This document shows positions 5,398-14,355 of a stretch of 15,768 nt of DNA, piece after piece. The stretch comes from Oscillospiraceae bacterium (GTDB lineage Bacteria; Bacillota; Clostridia; Oscillospirales; Oscillospiraceae). Where the stretch lies: NCBI GenBank assembly GCA_024404735.1, contig JAKSPP010000020.1:1-15768 (forward strand). Direction: 5' to 3'. The notes beneath the pieces were generated by a model. It was given only the letters and a program-made list of their open reading frames with translations, was not told the origin of the DNA and ran no database searches. Position numbers and translations under genes: made by a program. The stretch's first letter is position 1; each line of letters opens with the position of its first letter.

Positions 5398-8300
5398 ATG
5401 AAAAAATGCTATCGTGCCGGTGTGGATATCGGCTCCACCACTGTTAAGCTGGTGATTCTTGACGATGATAACAAGATAATTTTCGGAGAGTACCGCCGTC
5501 ATCAGGCTCATACTCAGGAGGTTCTGGCCGAGCTTCTTTCCGAAGCGAAGGAAAAGCTGGGAGACTGCCTTCTTAAAATAAAAATAACCGGTTCCGGCTC
5601 CATAAGCCTTGGTATGGCACTTAAAATCGGATTTGTTCAGGAGGTCGTTGCTGTTGCAAAGGCCCTAAAGTTCTGCGCTCCGCAGACCGACGTCGCCATA
5701 GAGCTCGGCGGAGAGGACGCAAAGATAATATATTTCAGGGGTGGCCTTGAGGAGCGTATGAACGGCATCTGCGCCGGAGGAACAGGCTCCTTTATCGACC
5801 AGATGGCTGCCCTTCTTCAGGACGATGCGGAGGGTCTTAACAAGGCCGCAGAGCAGTATCAGCAGATATATCCTATTGCCGCACGCTGCGGAGTATTTGC
5901 CAAGACGGATATTCAGCCCCTTATTAACGAGGGCGCAACAAAGCCGGACCTTGCCGCATCCATATTTCAGGCAGTTGTTAACCAGACCATCTCCGGTCTT
6001 GCCTGCGGTAAGCCCATAAGAGGCTGTGTTGCCTTCCTCGGCGGTCCCCTTCACTTCATGCCCGAGCTTAAAAAGGCTTTTATAAGAACTCTCAGGCTTA
6101 CCGAGGAAAATATTGTCGATCCCGAGACTTCCCATCTTTTTGCGGCAATGGGCTCTGCACTTGAGTCGGATGATGCCGAAGAAAGAGAGATGGACGAGCT
6201 TATTTCCGCACTGAAGGGCGGAGTTAAGGTTGACTTTGAAATAAAGCGCCTTGATGCTCTTTTCAGAAGCAAGGAAGAGTATAACGCTTTCTGCGAAAGG
6301 CATGGAAGGGCAGTTGTCAAAAAAGGTGATATCTCCTCCTACTCCGGACCTGTTTATCTCGGCATTGACGCCGGCTCCACAACCACAAAGCTGGCTCTTA
6401 TAGGAAGCAACGGCGAGCTTTTATGGTCCTTCTATGCAAACAATCAGGGAAGCCCCATCGAAACTGCAAAGACAGCACTGGCACAGCTTAATGAGAAGCT
6501 GCCTGAAGGGGCATACATTGCAAGAGCCTGCTCCACAGGCTATGGTGAAGGACTTCTCAAGACAGCACTCTGCCTTGACGACGGCGAGGTTGAAACCATT
6601 GCCCACTGCACTGCAGCCGATTTCTTTGACCCCGAGGTTGACTGTGTTCTCGATATAGGCGGTCAGGATATGAAGTGCATAAAGCTCAGGAACGGTGCCG
6701 TTGATTCCATTATGCTCAACGAGGCCTGCTCCTCCGGCTGCGGCTCCTTCATTGAGAACTTTGCCGTCTCTCTCGGTTTTACCGCAGAAGCCTTCGGAAA
6801 TGAGGCTCTCTTTGCGGAGAATCCCGTTGACCTGGGAACACGCTGCACTGTCTTTATGAATTCCAATGTTAAGCAGGCTCAGAAGGAAGGCGCCTCCGTT
6901 GCGGACATCTCCTCCGGTCTTGCTTACTCCGTAATTAAAAACGCTCTTTACAAGGTTATTAAGCTTTCCGATGCAAAGGACCTCGGAAAGCACGTAGTTG
7001 TACAGGGCGGTACCTTTTACAACAAGGCCGTTTTACGTGCATTCGAGCTTATAACCGGAGTTGAGGCAATCTGCCCCGATATATCCGGAATTATGGGCGC
7101 CTTCGGTGCCGCACTTCTCGCAAGAAACCGTTACGCCGGAGAAAAGAGCACCATCCTGTCCTTTGAAGAAATTAAGAATCTTTCCTTTAAGACAAAAACC
7201 GCAAGATGCGGAGGCTGCACAAACAACTGCATGCTCACCATCAGTATTTTCGAGGGCGGAAGGCGTCATATAACAGGAAACCGCTGTGAAAAGGGCGCCG
7301 GAGCTGCGGAAAAATCCAAGGCCGGTAATATGGTTGCCTATAAACTGAAGAGAATTTTCGACTACGAGCCTCTTGAGAATGCCCCGAGAGGTGAAATAGG
7401 CATTCCGAGAGTTCTGAATATGTATGAAAACTTCCCCTTCTGGGCAACATTCTTCAGAAAGCTCGGCTTTAAGACTGTTCTCTCCCCCCTTTCCGACAGA
7501 AAGCTTTATGAGCGCGGAATGGAATCAATTCCCTCCGAAAGCGAGTGCTACCCCGCAAAGCTTGCCCATGGACATATCCAGTGGCTTGTTGACAACGGAA
7601 TCAAGACAATATTCCATCCCTGCGTTTTCTATGAGCATCAGGAAATCAAAAACGCACAGAACCACTATAACTGCCCCATTGTCGTATCCTATGCTGAAAA
7701 TCTTAAGAACAATGTGGAGGCCGTTGTTGACGGAGATGTAAAATACATAAGGCCCTTTATGGCCTTCACAAACGAAAAGGTCACAGCCGACAGACTCTCA
7801 ATGCTCTGCAAAGAGGTCTGGGATATTCCCGAAAAGGAAGTAAGAGCGGCCGTTGCAGAGGCCTGGGCCGAGCAGTACAGGGCAAAATCCGAAATTAAAA
7901 CAGAGGGTCTCAGACTCCTTACCGAAATGGTTCACAACAAGGGCAAGGGAATTGTCCTTGCGGGAAGGCCCTACCATATTGACCCCGAAATCAACCACGG
8001 AATTCCGGAGATGATTGCATCCTACGGTCTTACCGTTTTCACAGAGGATTCTCTTCCCTTTGAGGCTGCAACAAGAAGAACCTTAAGAGCCACCGACCAG
8101 TGGGTTTATCACTCCCGTCTTTATTCTGCCGCCGAATTCATTTCAAAGAGAAACGACCTTGAGATGATTCAGCTTAACTCCTTCGGCTGCGGTCTTGACG
8201 CCGTTACAACAGACCAGGTTGCGGAAATTCTGGAATCAAACGGAAAGCTTTACACGGTTCTCAAAATCGACGAGGTAAGCAACCTCGGTGCTGCACGAAT

Positions 8301-9630
8301 CAGACTCAGAAGCCTTATTGCCGCAATGAAGCAGCGCAGCATTCAGGGTATGAGCGCACTGGGCAGACCTGTTCGCTATAACAGAAGTGAATTTACAAAG
8401 CAGATGTATGATGAGGGCTACACAATTCTTGCACCTCAGATGAGCCCCATTCACTTTGATATTCTGGAGCCTCTGTTCAGACATTACGGCTTCAACCTCA
8501 TTTTCCTTAAAAATGATAATCGTGATGCCATTGATATGGGTCTTAAGTATGTCAACAACGATGCCTGCTTCCCCTCTATAACCGTTGTAGGCCAGATTAT
8601 GGAGGCAGTTCTTTCCGGAAAATACGATACGGATAAGCTTGCTATAATTATGTCCCAGACAGGCGGATGCTGCCGTGCCTCCAACTATGTCGGCTTTATA
8701 AGAAGAGCTCTCGACAAGGTGGGTCTTTCCCATATTCCCGTTATCTCCCTTAACGCAAACGGAATGGAGAAAAACGAGGGCTTTAAGCTCCAGCCAAAGC
8801 TTCTTTTCTCTGCGGCAAAGGGCATTGTTTTCGGCGATTTGTTTATGCGCTGCCTTTACAGAGTAAGGCCCTATGAGCTCACAATGGGCTCTGCCAATGC
8901 TCTGCACGAGGAGTGGAAGAAAAAGTGCGTTGCCTCTCTGATAGGAGAAAAGGGCGCCCTTTCATATGCGAATGTATGCAGGGGAATTGTGGAGGCCTTT
9001 GATAGCTTCCCCATTGATGAAAACCTTAAAAAGCCCAGAGTCGGAATTGTGGGAGAAATTCTCGTTAAATACATGCCTCTTGCAAACAACAACCTTGTTG
9101 AGCTTCTTGAGCAGGAGGGCGCAGAGGCCGTTGTACCCGACCTTATGGACTTTATGAACTACTGCCTGCTGGGCGGTGAGTACAAGCATAAGTTCTACGG
9201 AATGAGCGTTAAAAACTCTATTACCGCAGATGTGGGAATCAAAGCCGTCAGAGCCCTTCAGAAGCCTGCAATTGAAGCTCTTCACAGGAGCAAACGCTTT
9301 GAGCCTCCCATGCCCATAAGAGATGTTGCAGAGCTTGCCAAGCCCTTCCTATCCCTCGGAAATCAGTACGGTGAGGGCTGGTTCCTTACCGGAGAGATGG
9401 TTGAGCTTGTAACCTCCGGCACACCGAATATTGTCTGCATTCAGCCCTTTGCCTGCCTTCCCAACCACGTTGTGGGTAAGGGCGTAATAAAAGCACTGAA
9501 GAAAGAATATCCCCAGGCAAATATCGTTGCCGTTGACTACGACCCCGGCGCAAGCGAGGTTAACCAGCTTAACAGAATCAAGCTGATGCTTTCAACGGCC
9601 AAGGAAAATCTTGAAAAAGAAAATAACTGA
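5398..9630 (+). CDS. Giant 2-hydroxyacyl-CoA dehydratase activator-type fusion (two ASKHA ATPase modules, DUF2229, dehydratase-like domain)
   Basis: The 1410-residue protein starts with two BcrA/BadF/HgdC-type ASKHA modules. Module 1 (about 5-260) has GVDIGSTT (8-15), ELGGEDAK, C125 in CAGGTGSF and C164 in ARCGVFAKTD. Module 2 (about 320-570) has GIDAGSTT (322-329), DIGGQDMK, C444/C448 in CSSGCGSF and C483. Next come CGGCTNNC (604-611) with C630, a DUF2229-like region with ESECYPAKL (716 on) and HPCVFY (C742), then a HgdB-like region with FGCGLD (C931), NNDACFPS (C1057), GGCCRAS (C1091/C1092), C1347 and C1353. Family knowledge: the activator dimer holds an iron-sulfur cluster and uses ATP to push an electron to very low potential for a dehydratase or reductase. 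Here activator and acceptor parts seem to be fused. Such fusions are found across anaerobes, but their substrate is unknown. It heads an operon with a flavodoxin. Confidence 0.93.
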   Translation: MKKCYRAGVDIGSTTVKLVILDDDNKIIFGEYRRHQAHTQEVLAELLSEAKEKLGDCLLKIKITGSGSISLGMALKIGFVQEVVAVAKALKFCAPQTDVAIELGGEDAKIIYFRGGLEERMNGICAGGTGSFIDQMAALLQDDAEGLNKAAEQYQQIYPIAARCGVFAKTDIQPLINEGATKPDLAASIFQAVVNQTISGLACGKPIRGCVAFLGGPLHFMPELKKAFIRTLRLTEENIVDPETSHLFAAMGSALESDDAEEREMDELISALKGGVKVDFEIKRLDALFRSKEEYNAFCERHGRAVVKKGDISSYSGPVYLGIDAGSTTTKLALIGSNGELLWSFYANNQGSPIETAKTALAQLNEKLPEGAYIARACSTGYGEGLLKTALCLDDGEVETIAHCTAADFFDPEVDCVLDIGGQDMKCIKLRNGAVDSIMLNEACSSGCGSFIENFAVSLGFTAEAFGNEALFAENPVDLGTRCTVFMNSNVKQAQKEGASVADISSGLAYSVIKNALYKVIKLSDAKDLGKHVVVQGGTFYNKAVLRAFELITGVEAICPDISGIMGAFGAALLARNRYAGEKSTILSFEEIKNLSFKTKTARCGGCTNNCMLTISIFEGGRRHITGNRCEKGAGAAEKSKAGNMVAYKLKRIFDYEPLENAPRGEIGIPRVLNMYENFPFWATFFRKLGFKTVLSPLSDRKLYERGMESIPSESECYPAKLAHGHIQWLVDNGIKTIFHPCVFYEHQEIKNAQNHYNCPIVVSYAENLKNNVEAVVDGDVKYIRPFMAFTNEKVTADRLSMLCKEVWDIPEKEVRAAVAEAWAEQYRAKSEIKTEGLRLLTEMVHNKGKGIVLAGRPYHIDPEINHGIPEMIASYGLTVFTEDSLPFEAATRRTLRATDQWVYHSRLYSAAEFISKRNDLEMIQLNSFGCGLDAVTTDQVAEILESNGKLYTVLKIDEVSNLGAARIRLRSLIAAMKQRSIQGMSALGRPVRYNRSEFTKQMYDEGYTILAPQMSPIHFDILEPLFRHYGFNLIFLKNDNRDAIDMGLKYVNNDACFPSITVVGQIMEAVLSGKYDTDKLAIIMSQTGGCCRASNYVGFIRRALDKVGLSHIPVISLNANGMEKNEGFKLQPKLLFSAAKGIVFGDLFMRCLYRVRPYELTMGSANALHEEWKKKCVASLIGEKGALSYANVCRGIVEAFDSFPIDENLKKPRVGIVGEILVKYMPLANNNLVELLEQEGAEAVVPDLMDFMNYCLLGGEYKHKFYGMSVKNSITADVGIKAVRALQKPAIEALHRSKRFEPPMPIRDVAELAKPFLSLGNQYGEGWFLTGEMVELVTSGTPNIVCIQPFACLPNHVVGKGVIKALKKEYPQANIVAVDYDPGASEVNQLNRIKLMLSTAKENLEKENN

Positions 9631-9654
9631 GCAAAAATCAAGCGAGGCTTACAC

Positions 9655-10071
9655 ATGAATATTGCAGTCAGATATTTTACCCGTTCCGGAAATACCAAAA
9701 AATTAGCCGAGGCTGTTGCAAAAGTGGCCTTCGCCGAAGCTATGGAGGTCTCTTCTCCTCTTACCGAAAAGGCCGACATTCTCTTTCTTGCCTGTTCATA
9801 CTACGCCTTTGATATAGACCCCGAGGTCAAGAGATTTATTCTGGAAAACAAAAGCAATATAGGAAAAATAGTCTGTGTCGGCACATCTGCCATGATGAAA
9901 TCAATTAAAAGACCTGTAAGAAGGGTTGCATCGAAAGCAGGTATTACCGTTGCGGATGAGGAGTTTCACTGCCGCGGGCAGTTTAAGAAGGCTCATCCGG
10001 GAAGGCCCAACGAAAACGACCTGTCTATGGCAGCCGACTTTGTTAAGAGTCTTATCCCGCAGAAGCTTTAA
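9655..10071 (+). CDS. Short flavodoxin-domain protein
   Basis: The 138-residue protein has the FMN phosphate-binding loop TRSGNT at residues 9-14 after a first beta strand (NIAVRYF), then DILFLACSYYAFDIDPEVKRFI (41-62) and VCVGTSAMM (73-81), in flavodoxin order. The C-terminal FHCRGQFKKAHPGRPNENDL pattern is shared with short clostridial flavodoxin-family proteins. It starts 24 bases after the activator fusion, with GAGG about 7 bases before the ATG, so the two are probably co-transcribed. Flavodoxins carry electrons one at a time and can replace ferredoxin. The likely role is to donate electrons to the upstream ATP-dependent activator, which is inference from position. The Y49-Y50 aromatic pair may flank the flavin. 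Confidence 0.88.
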   Translation: MNIAVRYFTRSGNTKKLAEAVAKVAFAEAMEVSSPLTEKADILFLACSYYAFDIDPEVKRFILENKSNIGKIVCVGTSAMMKSIKRPVRRVASKAGITVADEEFHCRGQFKKAHPGRPNENDLSMAADFVKSLIPQKL

Positions 10072-10122
10072 TCCTTTATAAGCCCCTTAACGGCTGCAAG
10101 GCTTTTCCGAAACAAGCGTCAT

Positions 10123-10128
10123 GGAGGA
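10123..10128 (+). promoter_or_regulatory. Ribosome binding site that fixes the nitroreductase start
   Basis: GGAGGA sits 7 bases before the ATG at 10136. An in-frame ATG at 10121 overlaps this site and has no ribosome site of its own, so 10136 is the better start. Confidence 0.8.
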
Positions 10129-10135
10129 ACAAACG

Positions 10136-10951
10136 ATGACCGATATTAAAAAGCAAATTGAATCGAGAAGAAGCGTACGAACATATAACGGTTTACCACT
10201 GTCCGAAAGCTTAAGAGAGCAGCTTCTTACCTATGCAAACAGCATAGAAAACCCCTTTGGAATTCCTGCTGAGTTCAGACTCCTTGATGCGAAAAAATAC
10301 GGTCTTAGCTGTCCCGTCGTAACCGGAACAGAGCTCTTTGTGGGAGGAAAACTCAAGAATTCACCGGATGCAAGCCTTGCCTTCGGATATTCCTTTGAAG
10401 AATTTGTTCTGTTTGCCCGGTCTATAGGCCTTGGCACTGTATGGATTGGCGGAACCATGAACCGTGACGCCTTTGAAAAGGCCATGGAGCTGAGCGAGGA
10501 TGAAATAATGCCCTGCGTCAGTCCTGTCGGAGTTACGGCAAAGAAAATGTCAATTCGCGAGAGCCTTATGAGAAAGGGCGTTAAGGCCGATGAGCGACTG
10601 CCCTTTGAGGAGCTTTTCTTTGACGGCTCATTTGACACTCCCCTAAGGAAAGAAAATGCCGGAGTATTTGCAGAGCCTCTTGAAATGGTAAGGCTCGCCC
10701 CCTCTGCCGTTAACAAGCAGCCCTGGCGTGTTGTCATATCGGACAATGCCGCTCACTTCTATTTAATGCGCAGCAAGGGCTTCGGTCACAGTGAAAGGCT
10801 GGATATGCAGATGGTTGATATCGGAATTGCCCTTTGCCATTTTGCTTTGACGGCAAAGGACAAGGGCTATCATATAACATTTCTGAAAAAGCAGCCCGCA
10901 AATACCGCAGATAACGGTGCAGAGTATATCTGCTCATATGTGATTGAATAA
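10136..10951 (+). CDS. Nitroreductase-family flavoprotein (TM1586-like)
   Basis: The 271-residue product begins with IESRRSVRTYNG (residues 8-19), the FMN-phosphate segment of nitroreductases. It continues with a duplicated-looking layout: SFEEFVLFARSIGLGTVWIGGTMNRDAFEKAM (86-117) and VRLAPSAVNKQPWRVV (185-200), as in the TM1586-type branch where two half-domains in one chain mimic the usual dimer. These enzymes use FMN and NAD(P)H to reduce nitro, quinone or related compounds; the natural substrate is unknown. The gene lies 64 bases after the flavodoxin. A weak hairpin in the gap (AAGCC 10080-10084 / GGCTT 10100-10104) may reduce but not stop read-through. I see no clear separate promoter, so it is probably part of the same transcript. 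A strong terminator ends the group. Confidence 0.88.
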   Translation: MTDIKKQIESRRSVRTYNGLPLSESLREQLLTYANSIENPFGIPAEFRLLDAKKYGLSCPVVTGTELFVGGKLKNSPDASLAFGYSFEEFVLFARSIGLGTVWIGGTMNRDAFEKAMELSEDEIMPCVSPVGVTAKKMSIRESLMRKGVKADERLPFEELFFDGSFDTPLRKENAGVFAEPLEMVRLAPSAVNKQPWRVVISDNAAHFYLMRSKGFGHSERLDMQMVDIGIALCHFALTAKDKGYHITFLKKQPANTADNGAEYICSYVIE

Positions 10952-10962
10952 TAACAGCAATA

Positions 10963-11011
10963 AAAAACAGCAGTAATCGAAAGATGAAATCAATCGCTTA
11001 CTGCTGTTTTT
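10963..11011. terminator. Bidirectional terminator between convergent genes
   Basis: AAAAACAGCAGTAA (10963-10976) and TTACTGCTGTTTTT (10998-11011) pair perfectly over 14 bp, with a further CGA/TCG pairing inside. The A- and T-rich ends let it stop both the nitroreductase transcript and the leftward LTA synthase-family transcript. A weaker GCC/GGC hairpin plus T-run follows near 11025-11047. Confidence 0.85.
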
Positions 11012-11051
11012 GGTTTATACGGGGGCCTTTGTTCGGCTTTTTTATTTTGTT

Positions 11052-12881
11052 TTAATACTCTGCATGACGCTTTCTGTAAAACTGGGCAATCTTAGCCTTG
11101 GCCAGAAGGTCTGTGCCTTTTTCATCCATTGAACGTACAAGCTCGCCATTCTGCATATAGTATCCGTAAGAGTGAAGAACCGTTGTTTCCTCCATAAGCT
11201 CATCCATAAGCTGCATATACTCGCTTCCTTTTCCGAGGCCTGCCTCATCAAAGATAAGGTTCATAAGGAAGCAGGGGCTTATGTCGGGGCCTTCGCCGAT
11301 AAAATCATTCCCCAGACATTCCTTTGCGGCATTATTAGCCCAGATTAAATATCTCGTTCCGAAATAGTTATAAAAGCCCTCGACTGTTGATGTGTCGAGA
11401 TTAATATAATTCTCGTTATAAACACTGTTGGAGTAACCCAGCCAGGGCTTATGGTCACCGAAAACAACAAGAAGAACCGGGGCCTCATCGTCCTTCAGAG
11501 CTTCTTTAAGCTTCACAAGGTTTTCGGAGGTATTTTTAACCGAGCCTAAATAATTGCTTAAAATATAATAGCTCTCATCGGAGGCGCTGTCCCCTTCCCG
11601 GTATCCGTCACCCCAGTCAAGGCCGGTCATAGTATACGGTCCATGCCCCTGATATGAGACCGAGAGGTTAAAATAGGGGGTATCCTTATCCCTTGCATTG
11701 TAGAGCTCCAGAATATCCGTAATGAAGACATCATCAAGTGCAATGCCACCCGTCATATCCGCATAGCGGTTTTCAATGAAATAATAGTTTTCAAAGCCGA
11801 GGTAGGAATTAACGTTTCTGCGGTTATAAAACCAGTCATAGCAAGGGTGTGCGCCCTCTGTATAGTATCCCTGAGAAGCAAAGTAACGGGCATAGGAGCC
11901 TGTGTCCTTACGGAAATCGTCAAGAGTAAAATATCCCGTTGCAAAGCATCTCTCTGTGTCTATGGTGCCGCCGGCAAAGATATTTGTCAGAAGATTTCCG
12001 GACAGACTCTCTTCCTCAAACATATGAAAAGCCTTATAAACATCCTCATTTATTCCCTCAAAGCCTATTCTCTCAAGGTCCGCAAAGGCTTCAAGCTGAA
12101 TGGCTATAATATTGACCTTTCTGTCTTCGGGAATGTCTTCGGAGGAGTAAGCACTTAAGATTTCCTTTGCGGCAGCATCGGAATAGCCCTCGGGCTTTTC
12201 CGGAAATGCCGAGGGAATACTGTGAATAAAGGGATAAACAAAGCCCTTTGAAATATAGACCTGGGTCGCAGACCATCTGCTTATATGCTCAAAATTCTCT
12301 GTTTTATTCTCATAAATGTCATTGCTTAAATAAAGCTTCGATATCGGGAATGCGGAAATAAGAAGAACCAGTGCACAAACAAAGCGCGGAAGCTTTTTAG
12401 GACGCAGTCTTACAAAAAAGAACAGAAACAGAGTAATGATTAAATAGGCGGCAATGCAGAATAACAGCCTTTCGTCAAGAGAGATGTCATAATTCTCGCT
12501 GACCTTCAGTGCCGTTCCTATTGCGGAAGCATCAATAAACATAAACGGGTCATCACGACAGAGAAGCTTAAAGTAGTTTCCTATTGAAGCAAGCAGAATC
12601 GGAAGACCGCCTGCAAGAAAAGCAATCCAGGCTCTTCCGATAATGAGGTATAACAGCAGTACAAGAAAAACGGGTGGAAGTATATTAAGAGCCGCAATAA
12701 GAGGATGCGTAAAATAGCCCCATGCTATTTCCCAGGAATAATGTCCGAAGGCAAGAAGAATACTGCAAAGGCCCGCCCCGACGCCTGCGGCAATTATGAA
12801 AAACCAGTTCCAGATATAGTATAAGCCCCTGAGCTTTGAAGGCCGGGGGGCAAAAAGAAAGCATGATAAAAGCTTTTTCAT
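11052..12881 (-). CDS. LTA synthase-family membrane sulfatase-fold phosphotransferase
   Basis: The protein of about 609 residues has an N-terminal half with around five membrane segments (between residues 20 and 180) and an extracellular sulfatase-fold half, the plan of lipoteichoic acid synthase LtaS. Active-site marks, numbered from the ATG, are metal ligand E264 in AIQLEAF, probable nucleophile T306 in AGGTIDTE, the YDWFYNRRN segment (about 348-356), H413 in YQGHGPY, and D476/H477 in FGDHKPW. Such enzymes move glycerol-phosphate or similar groups from phosphatidylglycerol onto cell-surface polymers using Mn or Mg; the acceptor here is unknown. Start choice: GGAG lies 11 bases before ATG 12881 and 5 bases before an in-frame TTG at 12887, so the protein could be two residues longer. 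It has its own promoter and terminator, so it is probably transcribed alone. Confidence 0.9.
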   Translation of the reverse strand: MKKLLSCFLFAPRPSKLRGLYYIWNWFFIIAAGVGAGLCSILLAFGHYSWEIAWGYFTHPLIAALNILPPVFLVLLLYLIIGRAWIAFLAGGLPILLASIGNYFKLLCRDDPFMFIDASAIGTALKVSENYDISLDERLLFCIAAYLIITLFLFFFVRLRPKKLPRFVCALVLLISAFPISKLYLSNDIYENKTENFEHISRWSATQVYISKGFVYPFIHSIPSAFPEKPEGYSDAAAKEILSAYSSEDIPEDRKVNIIAIQLEAFADLERIGFEGINEDVYKAFHMFEEESLSGNLLTNIFAGGTIDTERCFATGYFTLDDFRKDTGSYARYFASQGYYTEGAHPCYDWFYNRRNVNSYLGFENYYFIENRYADMTGGIALDDVFITDILELYNARDKDTPYFNLSVSYQGHGPYTMTGLDWGDGYREGDSASDESYYILSNYLGSVKNTSENLVKLKEALKDDEAPVLLVVFGDHKPWLGYSNSVYNENYINLDTSTVEGFYNYFGTRYLIWANNAAKECLGNDFIGEGPDISPCFLMNLIFDEAGLGKGSEYMQLMDELMEETTVLHSYGYYMQNGELVRSMDEKGTDLLAKAKIAQFYRKRHAEY

Positions 12882-12916
12882 TATCAATAAAGCTCCTTAA
12901 TATTTATCGCGGCTGT

Positions 12917-12945
12917 ATTATACCATCAAATGCATAAAAAAGCAA
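12917..12945 (-). promoter_or_regulatory. Promoter of the LTA synthase-family gene
   Basis: TTGCTT (12940-12945), a 17-base spacer and TATAAT (12917-12922) on the minus strand lie about 35 bases before the start codon. Confidence 0.75.
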
Positions 12946-12956
12946 ACACGGATAAC

Positions 12957-12985
12957 ATAAAAGCCCGATGCATAAAGCATCGGGC
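12957..12985 (-). terminator. Terminator of serA
   Basis: GCCCGATGC (12963-12971) and GCATCGGGC (12977-12985) form a perfect 9-bp stem with a 5-base loop. On the minus strand it is followed by TTTTATG. It separates serA from the promoter of the LTA synthase-family gene. Confidence 0.85.
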
Positions 12986-13019
12986 CTTCGGATAATAACG
13001 GTGTGTTTCCGTAAGAAAA

Positions 13020-14192
13020 TTACCAGACTATGGTTCTTACTCTTACTACATTCTCAAGAGCCTCAAGATCGTCAATAACGTTCTGCTCAACAGCAACGTT
13101 AACATCAACGATGGTATAAGCATAGTCACCTCTGGACTTGTTGGTGAGGTTCTCAACGTTTACGCCGTCCTTGGAAAGAAGTCCTGTAATATTTGCGAGC
13201 ATTGCGGGAATGTTCTTGTGGATAATGCAGATACGCATTACGCCGCTGCGGTCGAGGGCGCAGTTGGGAAGGTTAACGGAATTTTTGATATTACCGTTCT
13301 CGAGATAATCGATAACCTCGTCAACAGCCATAACAGCGCAGTTATCCTCACTCTCGGGGGTAGAGGCACCGAGATGGGGCATTGCGATAACGTTTCTGCC
13401 TTCGGTCATAAGCCTGTTATTGGGGAAGTCTGTTACATAGCAGGCAACACGGCCTGTATCGAGAGCCTTTATCATAGCCTCATCATCAACGATTTCACCG
13501 CGGGCAAGGTTAATGACGCGAACGCCTCTCTTCATCTGAGCAATAGCCTTCTCATCGATGAGCTTGGTTGTCTCGGGAGTGACGTGGATATGAGCGGTTA
13601 TGTAATCGGCCTTGCGGTAAAGGTCGGAGAGATTCTTTACTATTTTGACATGTCTGTCGAGACGGAGAGCGGAATCAACGGAGAGATAGGGATCATAGCC
13701 TACAACATCCATACCAAGAGAAACAGCGCTGTTTGCAACATAGGTACCGATTGCGCCGAGACCGATGATACCGAGGGTCTTCTTATAAATCTCGGGACCG
13801 ACGAATTCGCTCTTGCCCTTTTCAACTACAGTGGTAACATCTGTACCGGAGGCAACAACCTCCTTCACCCAGTTGATGGAGGCGGGAATACGGCGGGATG
13901 CAAGAAGAAGGGAGCAGATAACGAGCTCCTTTACGGCATTTGCATTTGCGCCGGGAGTATTGAATACGCAGATACCCTTTTCGCTGCAGCGGTCAATGGG
14001 AATATTGTTGACGCCGGAGCCTGCACGGGAGATGCAGAGAAGAGATGCGGGAAAATCATAGTCGTGGAGCTTTGCGGAGCGGAGAACAATGGCATCCTCG
14101 TCTTCAATCTTATCGGAGACATCATAGACTTCATCTGAGAAGCGCTCCAGACCGAGGGGAGAGATTTTGTTCATGGTTTTGATGCGAAACAT
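13020..14192 (-). CDS. serA: D-3-phosphoglycerate dehydrogenase with ACT domain
   Basis: The 390-residue enzyme fits SerA, which oxidises 3-phosphoglycerate with NAD as the first step of serine synthesis. The NAD fold carries GLGAIG (144-149), with D167 in VVGYDPY as likely ribose ligand. The catalytic arginine is R231 in NLARGE and the catalytic histidine H273 in MPHLGAST. A C-terminal ACT domain (about 318-390: RICIIHKNIPAMLANITGLLSKDGVNVENL) points to amino-acid feedback control. The usual catalytic glutamate of the DVFxxEP segment is not obvious: here the text is TDFPNNRLMTEG (255-265), with E264 a displaced candidate. The ATG at 14192 follows GGAGGT with an 8-base spacer. No serC or serB gene is adjacent. 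A sister 2-hydroxyacid dehydrogenase activity is a minor alternative. Confidence 0.92.
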   Translation of the reverse strand: MFRIKTMNKISPLGLERFSDEVYDVSDKIEDEDAIVLRSAKLHDYDFPASLLCISRAGSGVNNIPIDRCSEKGICVFNTPGANANAVKELVICSLLLASRRIPASINWVKEVVASGTDVTTVVEKGKSEFVGPEIYKKTLGIIGLGAIGTYVANSAVSLGMDVVGYDPYLSVDSALRLDRHVKIVKNLSDLYRKADYITAHIHVTPETTKLIDEKAIAQMKRGVRVINLARGEIVDDEAMIKALDTGRVACYVTDFPNNRLMTEGRNVIAMPHLGASTPESEDNCAVMAVDEVIDYLENGNIKNSVNLPNCALDRSGVMRICIIHKNIPAMLANITGLLSKDGVNVENLTNKSRGDYAYTIVDVNVAVEQNVIDDLEALENVVRVRTIVW

Positions 14193-14210
14193 AATAATTT
14201 ACCTCCATAG

Positions 14211-14348
14211 CCGGTGAATACACCGGAAAAATTTTGCGGAAAAATAGGCGGAGCCATGCCCCGCTTTTCCCGCAATTAAAGTAAAATGTCAGGAAGCCTC
14301 CCGCTTAACCGCCCCATTTTTGAGGAAAGGCTTTGGGGGAGTTCCTTT
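14211..14348 (-). promoter_or_regulatory. Structured 5' leader of serA with attenuator-like hairpins
   Basis: The expected leader is about 155 nt. In transcript order it can form: an AAGCCT (14328-14333) / AGGCTT (14294-14299) stem; a long two-part hairpin with outer arms 14265-14275 and 14234-14244 and inner 7-bp arms 14258-14264 and 14248-14254 around ATG, followed by AAAATTTTT; and a perfect CCGGTG-TATT-CACCGG hairpin (14211-14226) just before the ribosome site. The hairpin-plus-T-run shape suggests transcription attenuation. I see no T-box signature (AGGGTGGNACCGCG-like) and recognise no known riboswitch. Confidence 0.5.
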
Positions 14349-14355
14349 TCAATGC

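Noticed and set aside
14193..14355. A serine T-box leader before serA
   Set aside because: No AGGGTGGNACCGCG-like T-box sequence or specifier-loop layout could be found.
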